From: Candidimonas nitroreducens
GTDB lineage: Bacteria > Pseudomonadota > Gammaproteobacteria > Burkholderiales > Burkholderiaceae_B
Reading direction: 5' to 3'
NCBI RefSeq assembly: GCF_002209565.1
Contig: NZ_NJIH01000005.1
Location: 1-64,000 of the forward strand
DNA: 64,000 nucleotides
Shown here: piece by piece, positions 18,417-27,723 of the stretch
How the letters are laid out: every line of letters starts with the position of its first letter
Position numbering within the stretch: the first letter of the stretch is position 1
Position numbers and translations under genes: made by a program
The notes under the pieces: model-generated
Database searches by the model: none
The model's input: only the letters and a program-made list of their open reading frames with translations
Told to the model about the DNA's origin: nothing

Positions 18417-20627
18417 TCAAAACCCCGTTGCATGATCAGTAGAAACAGCGGCGGCCCGCACAGCAGCAGGCATGCCGCCCTTGCGGGCCGTCCGTGTCCG
18501 GGGCGGCGTCTCGCTGACAGGCACATCGCTCGCGGCACACAGGCCAATGAAGCGCGTCAGCATGGCGGGAACGGAGAACATTTTGCGACTACGCGCCCTG
18601 CTCTGCTCCGCCATTCCCCGTCCGGCTTTGACCGTGTCCACGAGTTCCGCAATGCGATCGCAGGCCTGATTCAGGTCGGGGTTCTCCAGCGACTCCAGCA
18701 AATACCCGTTGACCCCGTTGACAAAACACTCCCCTGCGCCGCCGGCCGGCGTCGACACGGTTGCCACCCCCAGCAACTGCGCCTCGATCAAGACATTGGG
18801 AAGACCTTCGACGCGCGACAACAAGACCTTGACATCCATCTTCGAATACCAGAAGCCTACATGCGACGACAAGCCCACCAGCAAGAGACGATCGGCAATG
18901 TCCAGATCCCGAGCCAGCGCCTCGACCTTTTCCACCAGCCGGCCATCGCCGACAATGAAAAAACGTGCGCGGGGGCGCCGCTTCAGGTAGCGCGCCGCCA
19001 GGCGCAGCCAGAGCAGCGGGCGCTTCTCCGGCTGCAGCCGGAACACACCGCCGATCGTCTCCTCCGCGTCTGCCGTGCGAGTCTCGAACTCCCGCCACTT
19101 GGCCTCGTCCTGCGCCGAACCCTCGGTGCTCAGTTCAGGCACGCCGTTGTAGAGAATGTGGAAGCGCTCCACGGGTATGCCGAGCCATGCAGCATACTCG
19201 TTGGCACATGTCTGGCTGTTGGTGACAAACTCTACGCCGGGCACCTCGGACAGGGCCCGGAACAAGATCGGATATTCCGGCCGGTAGCGCTCGCGGCGAA
19301 CATTGGGCGGCAAGCCGCGAAACACCAGGTGAATCACCGGAACACCCGCCAGCAAGGCCGCCAGCGCACCGAACAGGCAAGTACCGTCCTGCCACAGGCT
19401 GATCACGTCGATCTCGCGTTCCCGCAGATAAGGCGCCAGGCGCGTCACCCCGTAATGCACCTGGGGAGGCAGGCATCCCAGCAGGCGCTTCAGGTCTTCG
19501 TCATCGATCTGCTGGTGCGATACCGCGACGGGCTTCATCCGGTTGATCTCGGTGACAGGCACCTCGGCTGCGCGCAGATCGGACAGAAAAAAATCGACGC
19601 GGCGGCTCCGGTCTTCGGGCGACGCAGCGGAATGTTGCTTGACAAGCACCTCCACTTCACCCGTCGTGCAGGCAGACCGATCCATGCGGGTTCCCGAGAT
19701 GCGCTTCAAATGCGTCGCCAGGCGAGTGAGCTGGCGCTCCGCGCCGCCTGGCCCGAGGCTGCCGGTGACCAGGGCGATCTTCGCGGCATGACCATCGGGC
19801 CGGGCAGGCTGCACTCTCTCGCGGAACTGCATGAGGGCGTGCTTCATGGCGGCAATGCGGATGTCTTCGCCCGAGCGCAGACTGTCAGGATCGTGCCGCC
19901 GGAAGAACTCGCATGTCTCCTTTAGCGACGCGGCCAGCGCCGCAGCCTTGCTGTTGGCAGGCAAGGTATGCGCCACGGGCTCGATCGACGCCAGGGCATC
20001 GACCAACATGCCGCGCTTGTTCAGCCGCTTGGCAAAGCCTACTCGAGCATCACGTCCGTCGTAGTGCTTGATAAGGTAGCGGAACAGCATGTCCGACTCG
20101 CCATGCGCACCGGCATCGCTAAGCAGTTCCGCACGGGCCAGGCAGTCGATCGGGTCATCGAGCCTCTCCGGAAGATACTTGTCGATGAGTGCCATGGCAT
20201 CTTCGACGTGGCGCTCCTTCACCAGTCGCGAGGCACAATAGCGCACGATACGCAGATCTCCGGGGCAGTCCTGAAGCAGCGTCATCCACTGATCCATCAG
20301 GCCATCGCGTTCCCCCGCACGTTCCCTCAAGCGCAGCAGCGCAAACCGTACGGCCGGATCCCGCAAGCATCCCCGCGCAATATCTTCGGCATGCGCAAGC
20401 GCTTCCTTGGCCGCCTGTATCCCGGCGGCCTCGGCAAGAACGCGCTCCAACTCGCCAGCCACCAGTGCGGCGTCGGTCTGTTCCGAGGTGCCGCCTTGCG
20501 GTTTGGCGCCATCACCCGACGGCGCTTTTCCGACATGCTTCCGGCCAGGCGCTGCGCGGCCACCGCGTTCAAGGCCTGAAGTTTCTGCAGAAAGATCGAT
20601 TAACTGGCTGTCTCTGTTCTTTGTCAT
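18417..20627 (-). CDS. tviE: Vi polymer glycosyltransferase TviE (GT4), extended
   Basis: The 736-residue protein carries a GT-B glycosyltransferase domain in its C-terminal two thirds: IALVTGSLGPGGAERQLTRLATHLK near 285, VEFVTNSQTCANEYAAWLGIPVERFHILYNGV near 475, and the donor-binding EX7E motif in SRVEGLPNVLIEAQLLGVATVSTPAGGAGE near 605. TviE is the polymerising transferase for Vi antigen and acts at the inner face of the membrane. Salmonella TviE is 578 residues; here about 150 extra N-terminal residues include a Gly/Ala/Lys-rich linker and a TPR-like helical part (LPERLDDPIDCLARAELLSDAG). There is also a charged C-terminal tail (TPPRTRTARKGG). It starts 9 bp after the tviD stop. Confidence 0.88.
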   Translation of the reverse strand: MTKNRDSQLIDLSAETSGLERGGRAAPGRKHVGKAPSGDGAKPQGGTSEQTDAALVAGELERVLAEAAGIQAAKEALAHAEDIARGCLRDPAVRFALLRLRERAGERDGLMDQWMTLLQDCPGDLRIVRYCASRLVKERHVEDAMALIDKYLPERLDDPIDCLARAELLSDAGAHGESDMLFRYLIKHYDGRDARVGFAKRLNKRGMLVDALASIEPVAHTLPANSKAAALAASLKETCEFFRRHDPDSLRSGEDIRIAAMKHALMQFRERVQPARPDGHAAKIALVTGSLGPGGAERQLTRLATHLKRISGTRMDRSACTTGEVEVLVKQHSAASPEDRSRRVDFFLSDLRAAEVPVTEINRMKPVAVSHQQIDDEDLKRLLGCLPPQVHYGVTRLAPYLREREIDVISLWQDGTCLFGALAALLAGVPVIHLVFRGLPPNVRRERYRPEYPILFRALSEVPGVEFVTNSQTCANEYAAWLGIPVERFHILYNGVPELSTEGSAQDEAKWREFETRTADAEETIGGVFRLQPEKRPLLWLRLAARYLKRRPRARFFIVGDGRLVEKVEALARDLDIADRLLLVGLSSHVGFWYSKMDVKVLLSRVEGLPNVLIEAQLLGVATVSTPAGGAGECFVNGVNGYLLESLENPDLNQACDRIAELVDTVKAGRGMAEQSRARSRKMFSVPAMLTRFIGLCAASDVPVSETPPRTRTARKGGMPAAVRAAAVSTDHATGF

Positions 20628-20636
20628 CGCGCAGCG

Positions 20637-23177
20637 TCACCCGTCCTGTCCACTACGGAGCGCTCGCGCGCCCGTTTCTGGAACGACACGTGCCGTCGCC
20701 TTCTTGCGGTTCTCTCTCTCCAGCCACATCGCACACTTTCGAATGTTGCTGTCGATCAAGGCGGTGTTCTCGCTTCTCTCCCGCAGCGCCCCCCAATGCG
20801 TCAAAGCCAGGTCGAAGCGGCGCAAACGCATGGCGCCCACCGCGGAAGCTTTCAGACCCACAGGATCCTGCGGCTCGAGGCGCAGGATCATCTGGCCGAG
20901 CTCAAACCGGGTCTGCGCGCTTTCCGGTTCAAGCGCGCGCACTCCCCCGTACAACTGCGACAGCACGCGTTTCTTCTCCTGCCGGACGTCATGGTCGGCC
21001 GGGCTGACCATTTCGACGCGTTCCAGCAACTGCCACGCCCTGTCGTAATTGCCGTCGGCCAGGTATTGGCGGGCCGCGCGGATCGCGCGTCCCGTGAGCT
21101 TGGCAAGCTGCTGGCCGGCCTCTGCACGCATCTCGTCATCAGGGTGTTCGAGCAGGATCTTGTGATAGGCGTCGATGGCCTCCACATATTCGCTGCTACG
21201 CAGAGCCACGCGCGCCAGCTGGATGCGAGCAGCCAACGACGCTCCCTCTTCGTCAGCGAGCTTGCGCAGGATGCCCAATGCGCTGGGCGCATCACCCAGC
21301 ACTTCCGCGACGCGCCAGCGATAATTGTCGAATCCCGGGAAACTCAAGCCCGTGTGCTGTACGAAGTCGGAGATCTGCCCGGCCTTTTCGTAGTGCTTGG
21401 ATACGAAGGCCGCACGGATTTCCTGGCGCAGACGCTGTTCCAGCGAACGCTTGGCGCGAATCATCCGCACGTCGGTGGGTGCAAGCGTCGAGCTGGCCTG
21501 GAGAAGATCGGCAGCATCGAGCAGCTTGCCGTCGTTTAACGCCGCCACCCCGGTGTCATGCCACATGGAGGTCTGGTGCGAGAGCCATGCAAGAATCTGG
21601 GGATCGGCGCTGCGCGGCACCGACCGTGCGATGGCCAGCATCGCCGCTGGCGTGGCCAGGCCATGTACCGACGCGTTCTTTACCAGATCGAAGGCTTCCC
21701 GCTCATCCAGATCCACGGAATCGGCGCTTTCGATCAAGCTCCGCAGGGCGGCACGGTCACCCAGCTTGACGCGGTCATTCCACAACGCCACGAAACTCGG
21801 CCCATGCGATGGCAGCGCCTCGCGCACTTCTTCGGCCCAACGCCGCGCAGCCTCGGTTTCACCATCGGCCAACAACAAGCGCAGCGCCGCCGTAGCCGAC
21901 TCGGCGGAGTTCCCGCCCAAGCGGAAAAGCTGCTTCCAGTTTTCCAGCGCGGCCTTTCCCTCGCCCAGCTCCTCGGCGGTAACGGCACAAATCCTCAGGA
22001 TTTCGGGCGTTTCGCTTTCCTCGGCCAGGAGGGCATTGGCGTGATACCGGGCCTCGTCATACCGGCCCAGGCCAAAGTACGCCCGCATCAACAGCGGATC
22101 AGGCCTCTCGTCGGCGTCTGCCGTGCCCGCTTTCGATTCGAGGTGGGCGATGACACTTTCATAGTCACCCAGCTCGCACTGCATCCGGGCCAGCAGCAAG
22201 CGGTGTTCGGCCTGCTCCGGATGCCGTCGCAGCACATCATGCACGCGACGCGATGCCTCTCTGAGGTCACCGCTGTCCCAGCACGCCTCGATTGCGGGTA
22301 TGCGCTCACCGGCCGGCAGCGAAGCCGCTACGGGATCGGCAGCCACGGCCTGCGCCGCCGTCATGCCCACGCTCGGTGCAATGTACCGGTCGAACCAATC
22401 CGCGCATAAGCGCGACGAAAACGACTCGGTGTAATGCGTGAGATCCAGTCCGCCCTGTTCCATCGCCTGGTCTTGGCCGAACTCGCGCATCAATGCCGTG
22501 GGTTCGTAGCAAGGCACGCCCAGCTTCAACGCAGCGGCGGACACAGTTTCAATCAGTGCCTGGCGCTGCGCAATCGGCGCGCCATCGTCGGCAAGCGCAT
22601 TGACATGCGTGACAAAAACCATCCTGTCCTTGCCGATGAGCTGGGAAATTTCCCCCATGTCTCTCTCGATTTCTTCGTCAGTCTGGCTGCGGCGCTGGAT
22701 ACGCTCAAGCAAAGACTGATCGGCTTCGGGCAAGCTGTTGAAGACCGCAATGCTTTTCAGGAACTCTTTGCGCGCCGCCAGTTTTTCCGGCACCGCCATC
22801 GACCAGTAAGTCCGCGTGCGCGCCCGATCGGCAAAGAAGTCGCTGAAGTAGCGTCCCAGGTAATTGATCTGGATCGGCCGCCCGTCAATAGTCAGCAGCT
22901 TGCGCGACGAAATTTCCACGAGGTAGAAATCGGCGGGCTGGAACGTTTTGTCGAAGAAGCCGGCGGATGTGTTCTGGCGAAAGGTCAGCCGCCGTATGTC
23001 CTCGGGCACATCGGCCTGTCCGAGGATGAAACGCAACTGCTGCAGCACTTCGGCGCTCGTATGTACGAAGCCATAGTTGCGAGTCGATTGCAGTTTCAAT
23101 GGATAGCGGCGGCTTCCTAAACGAAGCGGCGTGAAGATGCGGCATGTCCCCAACGGGGCAATGGTTGATATGACCAT
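20637..23177 (-). CDS. tviD: Vi polysaccharide O-acetyltransferase TviD
   Basis: The 846-residue protein is close to Salmonella TviD (about 830). The first 300 residues look like an SGNH/GDSL-type domain: GTCRIFTPL at the N-terminus, KDRMVFVTHVNAL near 185, and GLDLTHYTESFSSRLCADWFDRYI near 245, where DLTH would supply the Asp-His pair. The rest is a long TPR-like helical region (AEHRLLLARMQCELGDYESVIAHLESKAG, LLMRAYFGLGRYDEARYHANALLAEES). TviD adds the O-acetyl groups that dominate Vi antigen and that VexL needs for binding. The ATG lies 39 bp after the tviB stop, with AAGAGA upstream. In Salmonella tviC lies between tviB and tviD; here it is absent. Confidence 0.87.
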   Translation of the reverse strand: MVISTIAPLGTCRIFTPLRLGSRRYPLKLQSTRNYGFVHTSAEVLQQLRFILGQADVPEDIRRLTFRQNTSAGFFDKTFQPADFYLVEISSRKLLTIDGRPIQINYLGRYFSDFFADRARTRTYWSMAVPEKLAARKEFLKSIAVFNSLPEADQSLLERIQRRSQTDEEIERDMGEISQLIGKDRMVFVTHVNALADDGAPIAQRQALIETVSAAALKLGVPCYEPTALMREFGQDQAMEQGGLDLTHYTESFSSRLCADWFDRYIAPSVGMTAAQAVAADPVAASLPAGERIPAIEACWDSGDLREASRRVHDVLRRHPEQAEHRLLLARMQCELGDYESVIAHLESKAGTADADERPDPLLMRAYFGLGRYDEARYHANALLAEESETPEILRICAVTAEELGEGKAALENWKQLFRLGGNSAESATAALRLLLADGETEAARRWAEEVREALPSHGPSFVALWNDRVKLGDRAALRSLIESADSVDLDEREAFDLVKNASVHGLATPAAMLAIARSVPRSADPQILAWLSHQTSMWHDTGVAALNDGKLLDAADLLQASSTLAPTDVRMIRAKRSLEQRLRQEIRAAFVSKHYEKAGQISDFVQHTGLSFPGFDNYRWRVAEVLGDAPSALGILRKLADEEGASLAARIQLARVALRSSEYVEAIDAYHKILLEHPDDEMRAEAGQQLAKLTGRAIRAARQYLADGNYDRAWQLLERVEMVSPADHDVRQEKKRVLSQLYGGVRALEPESAQTRFELGQMILRLEPQDPVGLKASAVGAMRLRRFDLALTHWGALRERSENTALIDSNIRKCAMWLERENRKKATARVVPETGARALRSGQDG

Positions 23178-23216
23178 AGGGATCTCTTGTTGATTTTCGA
23201 GGTACGGACGGCTGGC

Positions 23217-24497
23217 CTACAAAGACCAGTGAAAAACGCCAGGCTTCAGGCGAGCGGTGTCGAGCACCGACTTCATATCGCACACCACCGCATCTTCGGC
23301 CAGCATCCCGGGCATGGCATCCTCGATGCCGTCGATGATTTCCTGATGAGGGACGGCGAGAACGAGCAGATCCAGATCAGTCAATTCGGCACGATCCACC
23401 AGGGTGATGCCATACTCGTGCGCGACCTGGGCCTCATCGGCCATCGGGTCGTGGATTTGCGGGGAAAGCCCGTAACTGGCCAGAGCCTTGTACAAATCCG
23501 CCACCTTCGAATTGCGGATGTCGGGCACGTTTTCCTTGAACGTGATGCCCAGGATGCCGACGCGCGTCTTTGGATCCAGGCGATGGCGCGAAGCCAGCAG
23601 CTGCACCAGCCTCGAAGCGACGTATTCGGCCATGCCGTCATTGATTCGACGGCCGGCGAGTATCACTTCCGGATGGTAGCCAAGCTCCTGAGCCTTGGTC
23701 GTCAGGTAGTAGGGATCGACACCGATGCAATGGCCGCCGACCAGGCCCGGGGAAAAGCGTAGGAAATTCCACTTCGTACCCGCGGCCGCCAGAACCTCGG
23801 CGCTGCGTATGCCCACCAGATCGCAGATCTTGGACATCTCGTTCATGAGCGCGATGTTGATGTCGCGCTGGGTGTTCTCGAGCACCTTTGCAGCCTCGGC
23901 GACCTTGATCGACGACGCGCGGTGGACGCCAGCGTCGATGATCTGCTCATACACGCCAGCCACGCACTCCAGCGTCTGCGCATCCTGCCCCGAAACGATC
24001 TTGACGATATTTTCCAGAGGATGGGCCTTGTCGCCGGGATTGATGCGCTCTGGGCTATAGCCCAATTTGAAATCCACGCCACAGCGCAAGCCCGAGCTTT
24101 TTTCCAGTTCCGGGCCACACACCTCTTGCGTCGCACCAGGGTATACGGTCGACTCGAAAACCACTGTGCAGCCGGGTTGCAGTACCGGGCCTATCAACTG
24201 GCAGGCACTACGCAACATGGAAAGATCCGGAGTGCATTTTTCGTCAACGGGGGTTGGCACCGCTACAACAATGAAATCGCACCCGGCTATGTCAGCTACA
24301 GTGTCGGCGAGCAGCAAGGACGATGCCGAAAGCGCTGCACGCGAAATTTCTCCAGTCCAGTCGTCCCCTTCCCGCAATCGCGCCACGCGCCGGCTGTCGA
24401 CATCAAACCCCACAACACTGAATCTGCGAGCCAACGCTACGGCTATCGGCAAACCCACATAACCCAAACCACATACAGCAATTCTACGAACAGGCAA
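23217..24497 (-). CDS. tviB: UDP-N-acetylglucosamine 6-dehydrogenase TviB
   Basis: The 426-residue protein matches Salmonella TviB (about 425) and the UDP-glucose/UDP-GlcNAc dehydrogenase family. The NAD fold is AVCGLGYVGLPIAVALA at the N-terminus. FESTVYPGATQEVCGPELE and GYSPERINPGDK are family signatures. The catalytic cysteine lies in SPGLVGGHCIGVDPYYL near residue 257, and the C-terminal domain has ILGITFKENVPDIRNSKV. It oxidises UDP-GlcNAc to the uronic acid that starts Vi sugar synthesis. The start codon is TTG (24497-24495); GGGGGATTGGGG lies just before it. It is the first gene of the capsule operon. A weak candidate promoter (TTGACC 24539-24534, TAGAGT 24518-24513, 15-bp spacing) precedes it. 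Confidence 0.93.
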   Translation of the reverse strand: MPVRRIAVCGLGYVGLPIAVALARRFSVVGFDVDSRRVARLREGDDWTGEISRAALSASSLLLADTVADIAGCDFIVVAVPTPVDEKCTPDLSMLRSACQLIGPVLQPGCTVVFESTVYPGATQEVCGPELEKSSGLRCGVDFKLGYSPERINPGDKAHPLENIVKIVSGQDAQTLECVAGVYEQIIDAGVHRASSIKVAEAAKVLENTQRDINIALMNEMSKICDLVGIRSAEVLAAAGTKWNFLRFSPGLVGGHCIGVDPYYLTTKAQELGYHPEVILAGRRINDGMAEYVASRLVQLLASRHRLDPKTRVGILGITFKENVPDIRNSKVADLYKALASYGLSPQIHDPMADEAQVAHEYGITLVDRAELTDLDLLVLAVPHQEIIDGIEDAMPGMLAEDAVVCDMKSVLDTARLKPGVFHWSL

Positions 24498-24890
24498 ACC
24501 CCAATCCCCCTGACTCTACAATCAATCGTTAAAGGTCAAACTCTATGGGCAAAACACTAAGCACCATAAGTTAAAGATATGTGACGCCGCCACGCACAAA
24601 ATACAAAAAAATGAATTAAGAATTTAATTTCTTATCAAAATGAAAAAACACGATGTATCTACGAGGAAACTTTCTGAAACTCAGTGTTCATGCGGGTTTC
24701 AGAACGCCTGCCATCTCTCTGGAGCCTACTTTCGAAAAGCACGTCGTCACGTTTTTCTTCAAGCGTCTTCAACATCTCCACCAGGGGGAAAAGCCGCGTG
24801 CTCGGCATCCGGGCCGACAAGTTTCGGCAGACACTGCCCAAGCAGGCTCATCGGAAACATTCGCTAGTAAGTTAATCCCGCTTGTTGTAA
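24498..24890. other. AT-rich gap upstream of the capsule operon
   Basis: This stretch contains no convincing gene. Its 24540-24660 part is markedly AT-rich (runs such as AAAATACAAAAAAATG and TTAAGAATTTAATTTC), unlike the rest of the window. It should contain the tviB promoter and any regulatory sites. The short open frames in it lack ribosome sites and family resemblance. The base composition fits foreign DNA or a junction of horizontally acquired DNA. Confidence 0.55.
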
Positions 24891-25187
24891 TTACGATTCG
24901 CTTTTATTTTTGGGAAACGATGCGGCGGTGTTCTCGTTCGTGGCGGGAAAAATCTTGATGCGCAGATGCTGTTTGACCCATTCGAGAACCGCGCAACGCG
25001 TCAGCGTTGGCAATACAGCGCGGCAATGGCCAGGGCGCAGAGACCAAAGATGTCGACCGGGAAAGTGACGTGCATATCGTTGTCGTGGCGCACGGCGATG
25101 CGAGGCAAAGGTATGGGACAGTCTTTGTTCGAGTAGCGGACTCGCGAACCTAAGGTACGCGTGTAGAGGCGCATGCCCCCCACCCAC
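24891..25187 (-). pseudogene. Decayed IS4-type transposase fragment
   Basis: Read on the minus strand, one frame gives LPRIAVRHDNDMHVTFP, then IFGLCALAIAALYCQR and a stop at 25001. A second frame carries on with EWVKQHLRIKIFPATNENTA. Together these correspond to the IS4-family transposase block in which a TIAALYKDRWQ-like strand leads to a LFFKW(I/V)KQHLRIK..GTSENA segment. The frame change occurs right at the expected W-Q-ELFF junction, so the gene is frameshifted as well as truncated. Only about 90 residues remain and no terminal inverted repeats were recognised. It marks an old insertion at the edge of the capsule locus. Confidence 0.6.
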
Positions 25188-25238
25188 GGCAGGAGGGTTA
25201 AACTAGAACATTCACCCTAGAATCCGCAGCCCGCCTCC

Positions 25239-26444
25239 ATGCCCCGTACGCCCGACCTCGCCCCCGCCTCGAAGCCGCCCCGCGAAGCCCAGCACCTCAT
25301 CACGCTGGCGCAGGCGCTTGCGCTATCGGGCAGCCGCCTCGAAGACGCCTACTGGGAAAACCTGCTCGCCAGCCAGGTCGGCAAGCTGCTGCAAAGCAAA
25401 CGCAACCGCGGCATCGAAACCGCGCTGGATCATCTCGCCGCGCGCGACACGCCTGCCTACGAAATCCTCATCGAACAGGCCGAAACCTCGTCTGAGTCCA
25501 TCCGCCTCGAAGCCGACGGCGTCGAATACGACGCACTCCTGTTCTCGGCCCCCATCGTCGCCTGGACCCGCTACCGCCTGCCCGACGGCCGCCTGGCCGC
25601 CGACCTGAAACAAACCCTGCAGGCCTTGCTGCAGCAGCACATCGTCGCCGCAGACGCGCGCCTGGCCATCCTGCCCGAACTGGTCTGCTTCGACCAAATG
25701 CCGCAATCCTTCCAGGAAACCTGGAACTGGACACGCCGGCTCGGCCTGGCCGCCCTGGGCCAGGGCCGCGAAAGCTCGCTGCTCAAGACCCTGCCCGACA
25801 CTGAAGGCATGCTGGCCGACGCGCGCTTCATCGTTGGCGCCATCGTCGCACCCAAAGGCGCCGCAGTGTTCCGCTGGCAGTCCCAGACCGAGCCGGTTTC
25901 GCGCCAGCAATGCCTGGAAAGCTGGGCCGCCGACAGCAGCGCCGCCCTGGGCCCGCTGTTCACGGGCTGCCAGTTCGACTACGTACAGCCCGACGCCTTC
26001 TACATCAGCAACCGCGAAGCCGATCGCCGCATCCGGCCCCTGGCCCTGAAGGCCGCCGTGGCCTGGCTCTCGTCGGCGGCCGGCATCGAAGCCGCCGATC
26101 TGCGCGCCGTCATCGCCGGCTGCGGCGACACCCAGGTCGAAGAATATCGCATCGGCTTCGGCACCCGCCAAAGCAATGAAGTCGTCTACGGCTGCATCTG
26201 GCCCATACTCAGCAAGGACGAGGCCGCCGCCGAATCCGAAGACGGCGGGCGCATCGACATACCCGACGAAATCGCCGCCCAGCTCAAAGAACTCGGCGTA
26301 TCCGACATACGCCGCCTGCCCGGCCTGTACCCGGCCGAATTCTGCGAAGACTGCGGCGCCCCCTACTTCCCCAACGCCCTGGGTGAAATGATGCACCCGG
26401 AAGTTCCCGAAGAGGCCGACCTCGGCCCGGCCCACTTCCACTAA
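25239..26444 (+). CDS. DUF2863 family protein
   Basis: The 401-residue protein matches the DUF2863 family that is common in Burkholderiales; its function is unknown. Visible features are an N-terminal helical part (LAQALALSGSRLEDAYWENLLASQVGKLL, DHLAARDTPAYEILIEQAE), a central part with FSAPIVAWTRYRLPDG and FDQMPQSFQETWNWTRRL, and a C-terminal CEDCGAPYFPNALGEMMHPE segment, where two cysteines could bind a metal. There is no signal peptide or membrane helix, so it is probably cytoplasmic. It lies 51 bp before earP on the same strand and may share its transcript. Confidence 0.85.
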   Translation: MPRTPDLAPASKPPREAQHLITLAQALALSGSRLEDAYWENLLASQVGKLLQSKRNRGIETALDHLAARDTPAYEILIEQAETSSESIRLEADGVEYDALLFSAPIVAWTRYRLPDGRLAADLKQTLQALLQQHIVAADARLAILPELVCFDQMPQSFQETWNWTRRLGLAALGQGRESSLLKTLPDTEGMLADARFIVGAIVAPKGAAVFRWQSQTEPVSRQQCLESWAADSSAALGPLFTGCQFDYVQPDAFYISNREADRRIRPLALKAAVAWLSSAAGIEAADLRAVIAGCGDTQVEEYRIGFGTRQSNEVVYGCIWPILSKDEAAAESEDGGRIDIPDEIAAQLKELGVSDIRRLPGLYPAEFCEDCGAPYFPNALGEMMHPEVPEEADLGPAHFH

Positions 26445-26495
26445 GACTGGGCCGCGCGCGAGCGCGGCCAGGGCCGCCCATCGCCCTACCGCACC

Positions 26496-27605
26496 ATGCC
26501 CATCAGCTTCGACATATTCTGCCGCGTCGTCGACAACTACGGCGACATCGGTGTCTGCTGGCGCCTGGCCAGGCAGCTGGCCGACACGCCCGGCGCGGGG
26601 CGGCTGCGCCTGTGGGTCGACGACCTGCAAAGCCACGCCCGCATCGAACCGCGCCTGGATCCGGAGCTGGCCGTACAGTCACTGGCGGGCGTGGAAGTCA
26701 GGCGCTGGACGGAACCGCTGCCCGACGCCGAACCCCACGACGTCGTGATCGAAGCTTTCGCCTGCGACACTCCGGCCTCGTACGTGGCGCGCATGCGCCA
26801 GCACGGCAGCCTGTGGATCAACCTCGAATATCTCAGCGCCGAGCCCTGGGTGGAGCAGTGCCATGCCCTGCCTTCGCTGCAAGCCAACGGCCTGCGCAAG
26901 GCTTTCTTTTTCCCCGGCTTCACCCCACGCACCGGCGGCCTGCTGCGCGAGCCCGGCCTGCTGCGCGAGCGCGACCGCTGGCTCGCACAGCCGGAACTGC
27001 GCGCCGGCCTGTTGCGCAGCCTGGCGCTGCCGGATGCCACGATACAGGGGCTGCTCGGCGGCTGGCGCCAGGTCTTCCTGTTCTGCTACCCCGAAGCCCC
27101 GGCACAGGCCCTGCTGCGGGCACTGGCGCAAGACCCCCGGCCCAGCGTCGTGCTGGCGCCCAGGGGCGTATGCCCCGGGCTGGCACGCCATGCCGCCGCC
27201 CAGGTACGGGTGCATGAAATCCCCTTTCTTGCCCAGACCGCGTTCGACCCGCTGCTATGGGGCAGCGACCTGAACTGCGTGCGCGGCGAAGACTCCCTGG
27301 TGCGCGCCATCTGGGCCGGCCGGCCGCTGATCTGGCAGCTCTACCGCCAGGAAGACGATGCCCATATGGCCAAGCTCGACGCCTGGTTGCGGCTCGATCC
27401 CGTGCCCGCCGAACGCCGCGCGCTGCTGCGGGCCTGGAATACCGGCGCGCCGGGCTTCGAACGAGACTTGGGGCTGGCCCTTGCGCCCGCCGCCTGGCGG
27501 CAATGGCACGATCATGCGGCGGCCTGGGCCCGCAGCCTGGAAGCCGCCCCCGACCTGGCCGGTTCTTTGATGGCCTTCTGCATGGAAACCCTGCAAACAG
27601 GTTAA
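26496..27605 (+). CDS. earP: EF-P arginine rhamnosyltransferase EarP
   Basis: The 369-residue protein is EarP, which transfers rhamnose from dTDP-L-rhamnose to Arg32 of elongation factor P so that ribosomes pass polyproline stretches efficiently. The N-terminus reads [24 protein letters not shown], which places the two conserved aspartates at 13 and 17 exactly as in characterised EarP. The late [31 protein letters not shown] segment holds the conserved glutamate and nucleotide-sugar contacts. It immediately precedes efp, its substrate gene, the normal arrangement in EarP-containing bacteria. The rhamnose genes rmlABCD are not in the window. Confidence 0.96.
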   Translation: MPISFDIFCRVVDNYGDIGVCWRLARQLADTPGAGRLRLWVDDLQSHARIEPRLDPELAVQSLAGVEVRRWTEPLPDAEPHDVVIEAFACDTPASYVARMRQHGSLWINLEYLSAEPWVEQCHALPSLQANGLRKAFFFPGFTPRTGGLLREPGLLRERDRWLAQPELRAGLLRSLALPDATIQGLLGGWRQVFLFCYPEAPAQALLRALAQDPRPSVVLAPRGVCPGLARHAAAQVRVHEIPFLAQTAFDPLLWGSDLNCVRGEDSLVRAIWAGRPLIWQLYRQEDDAHMAKLDAWLRLDPVPAERRALLRAWNTGAPGFERDLGLALAPAAWRQWHDHAAAWARSLEAAPDLAGSLMAFCMETLQTG

Positions 27606-27723
27606 AATACTGAGTTTTTCACAGAAACCGCGCTTAGCGCGCAGCCATGGCCGGGCCGACGGCATGGGCTTTGCGCGCGGGCCGCAACGGGCGCGGCACA
27701 TCAATCCGGAGCATTTTCCAAAC

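Noticed and set aside
24653-24958. A plus-strand small protein in the AT-rich gap
   Set aside because: It has no ribosome site or family resemblance and overlaps the transposase relic read on the other strand.
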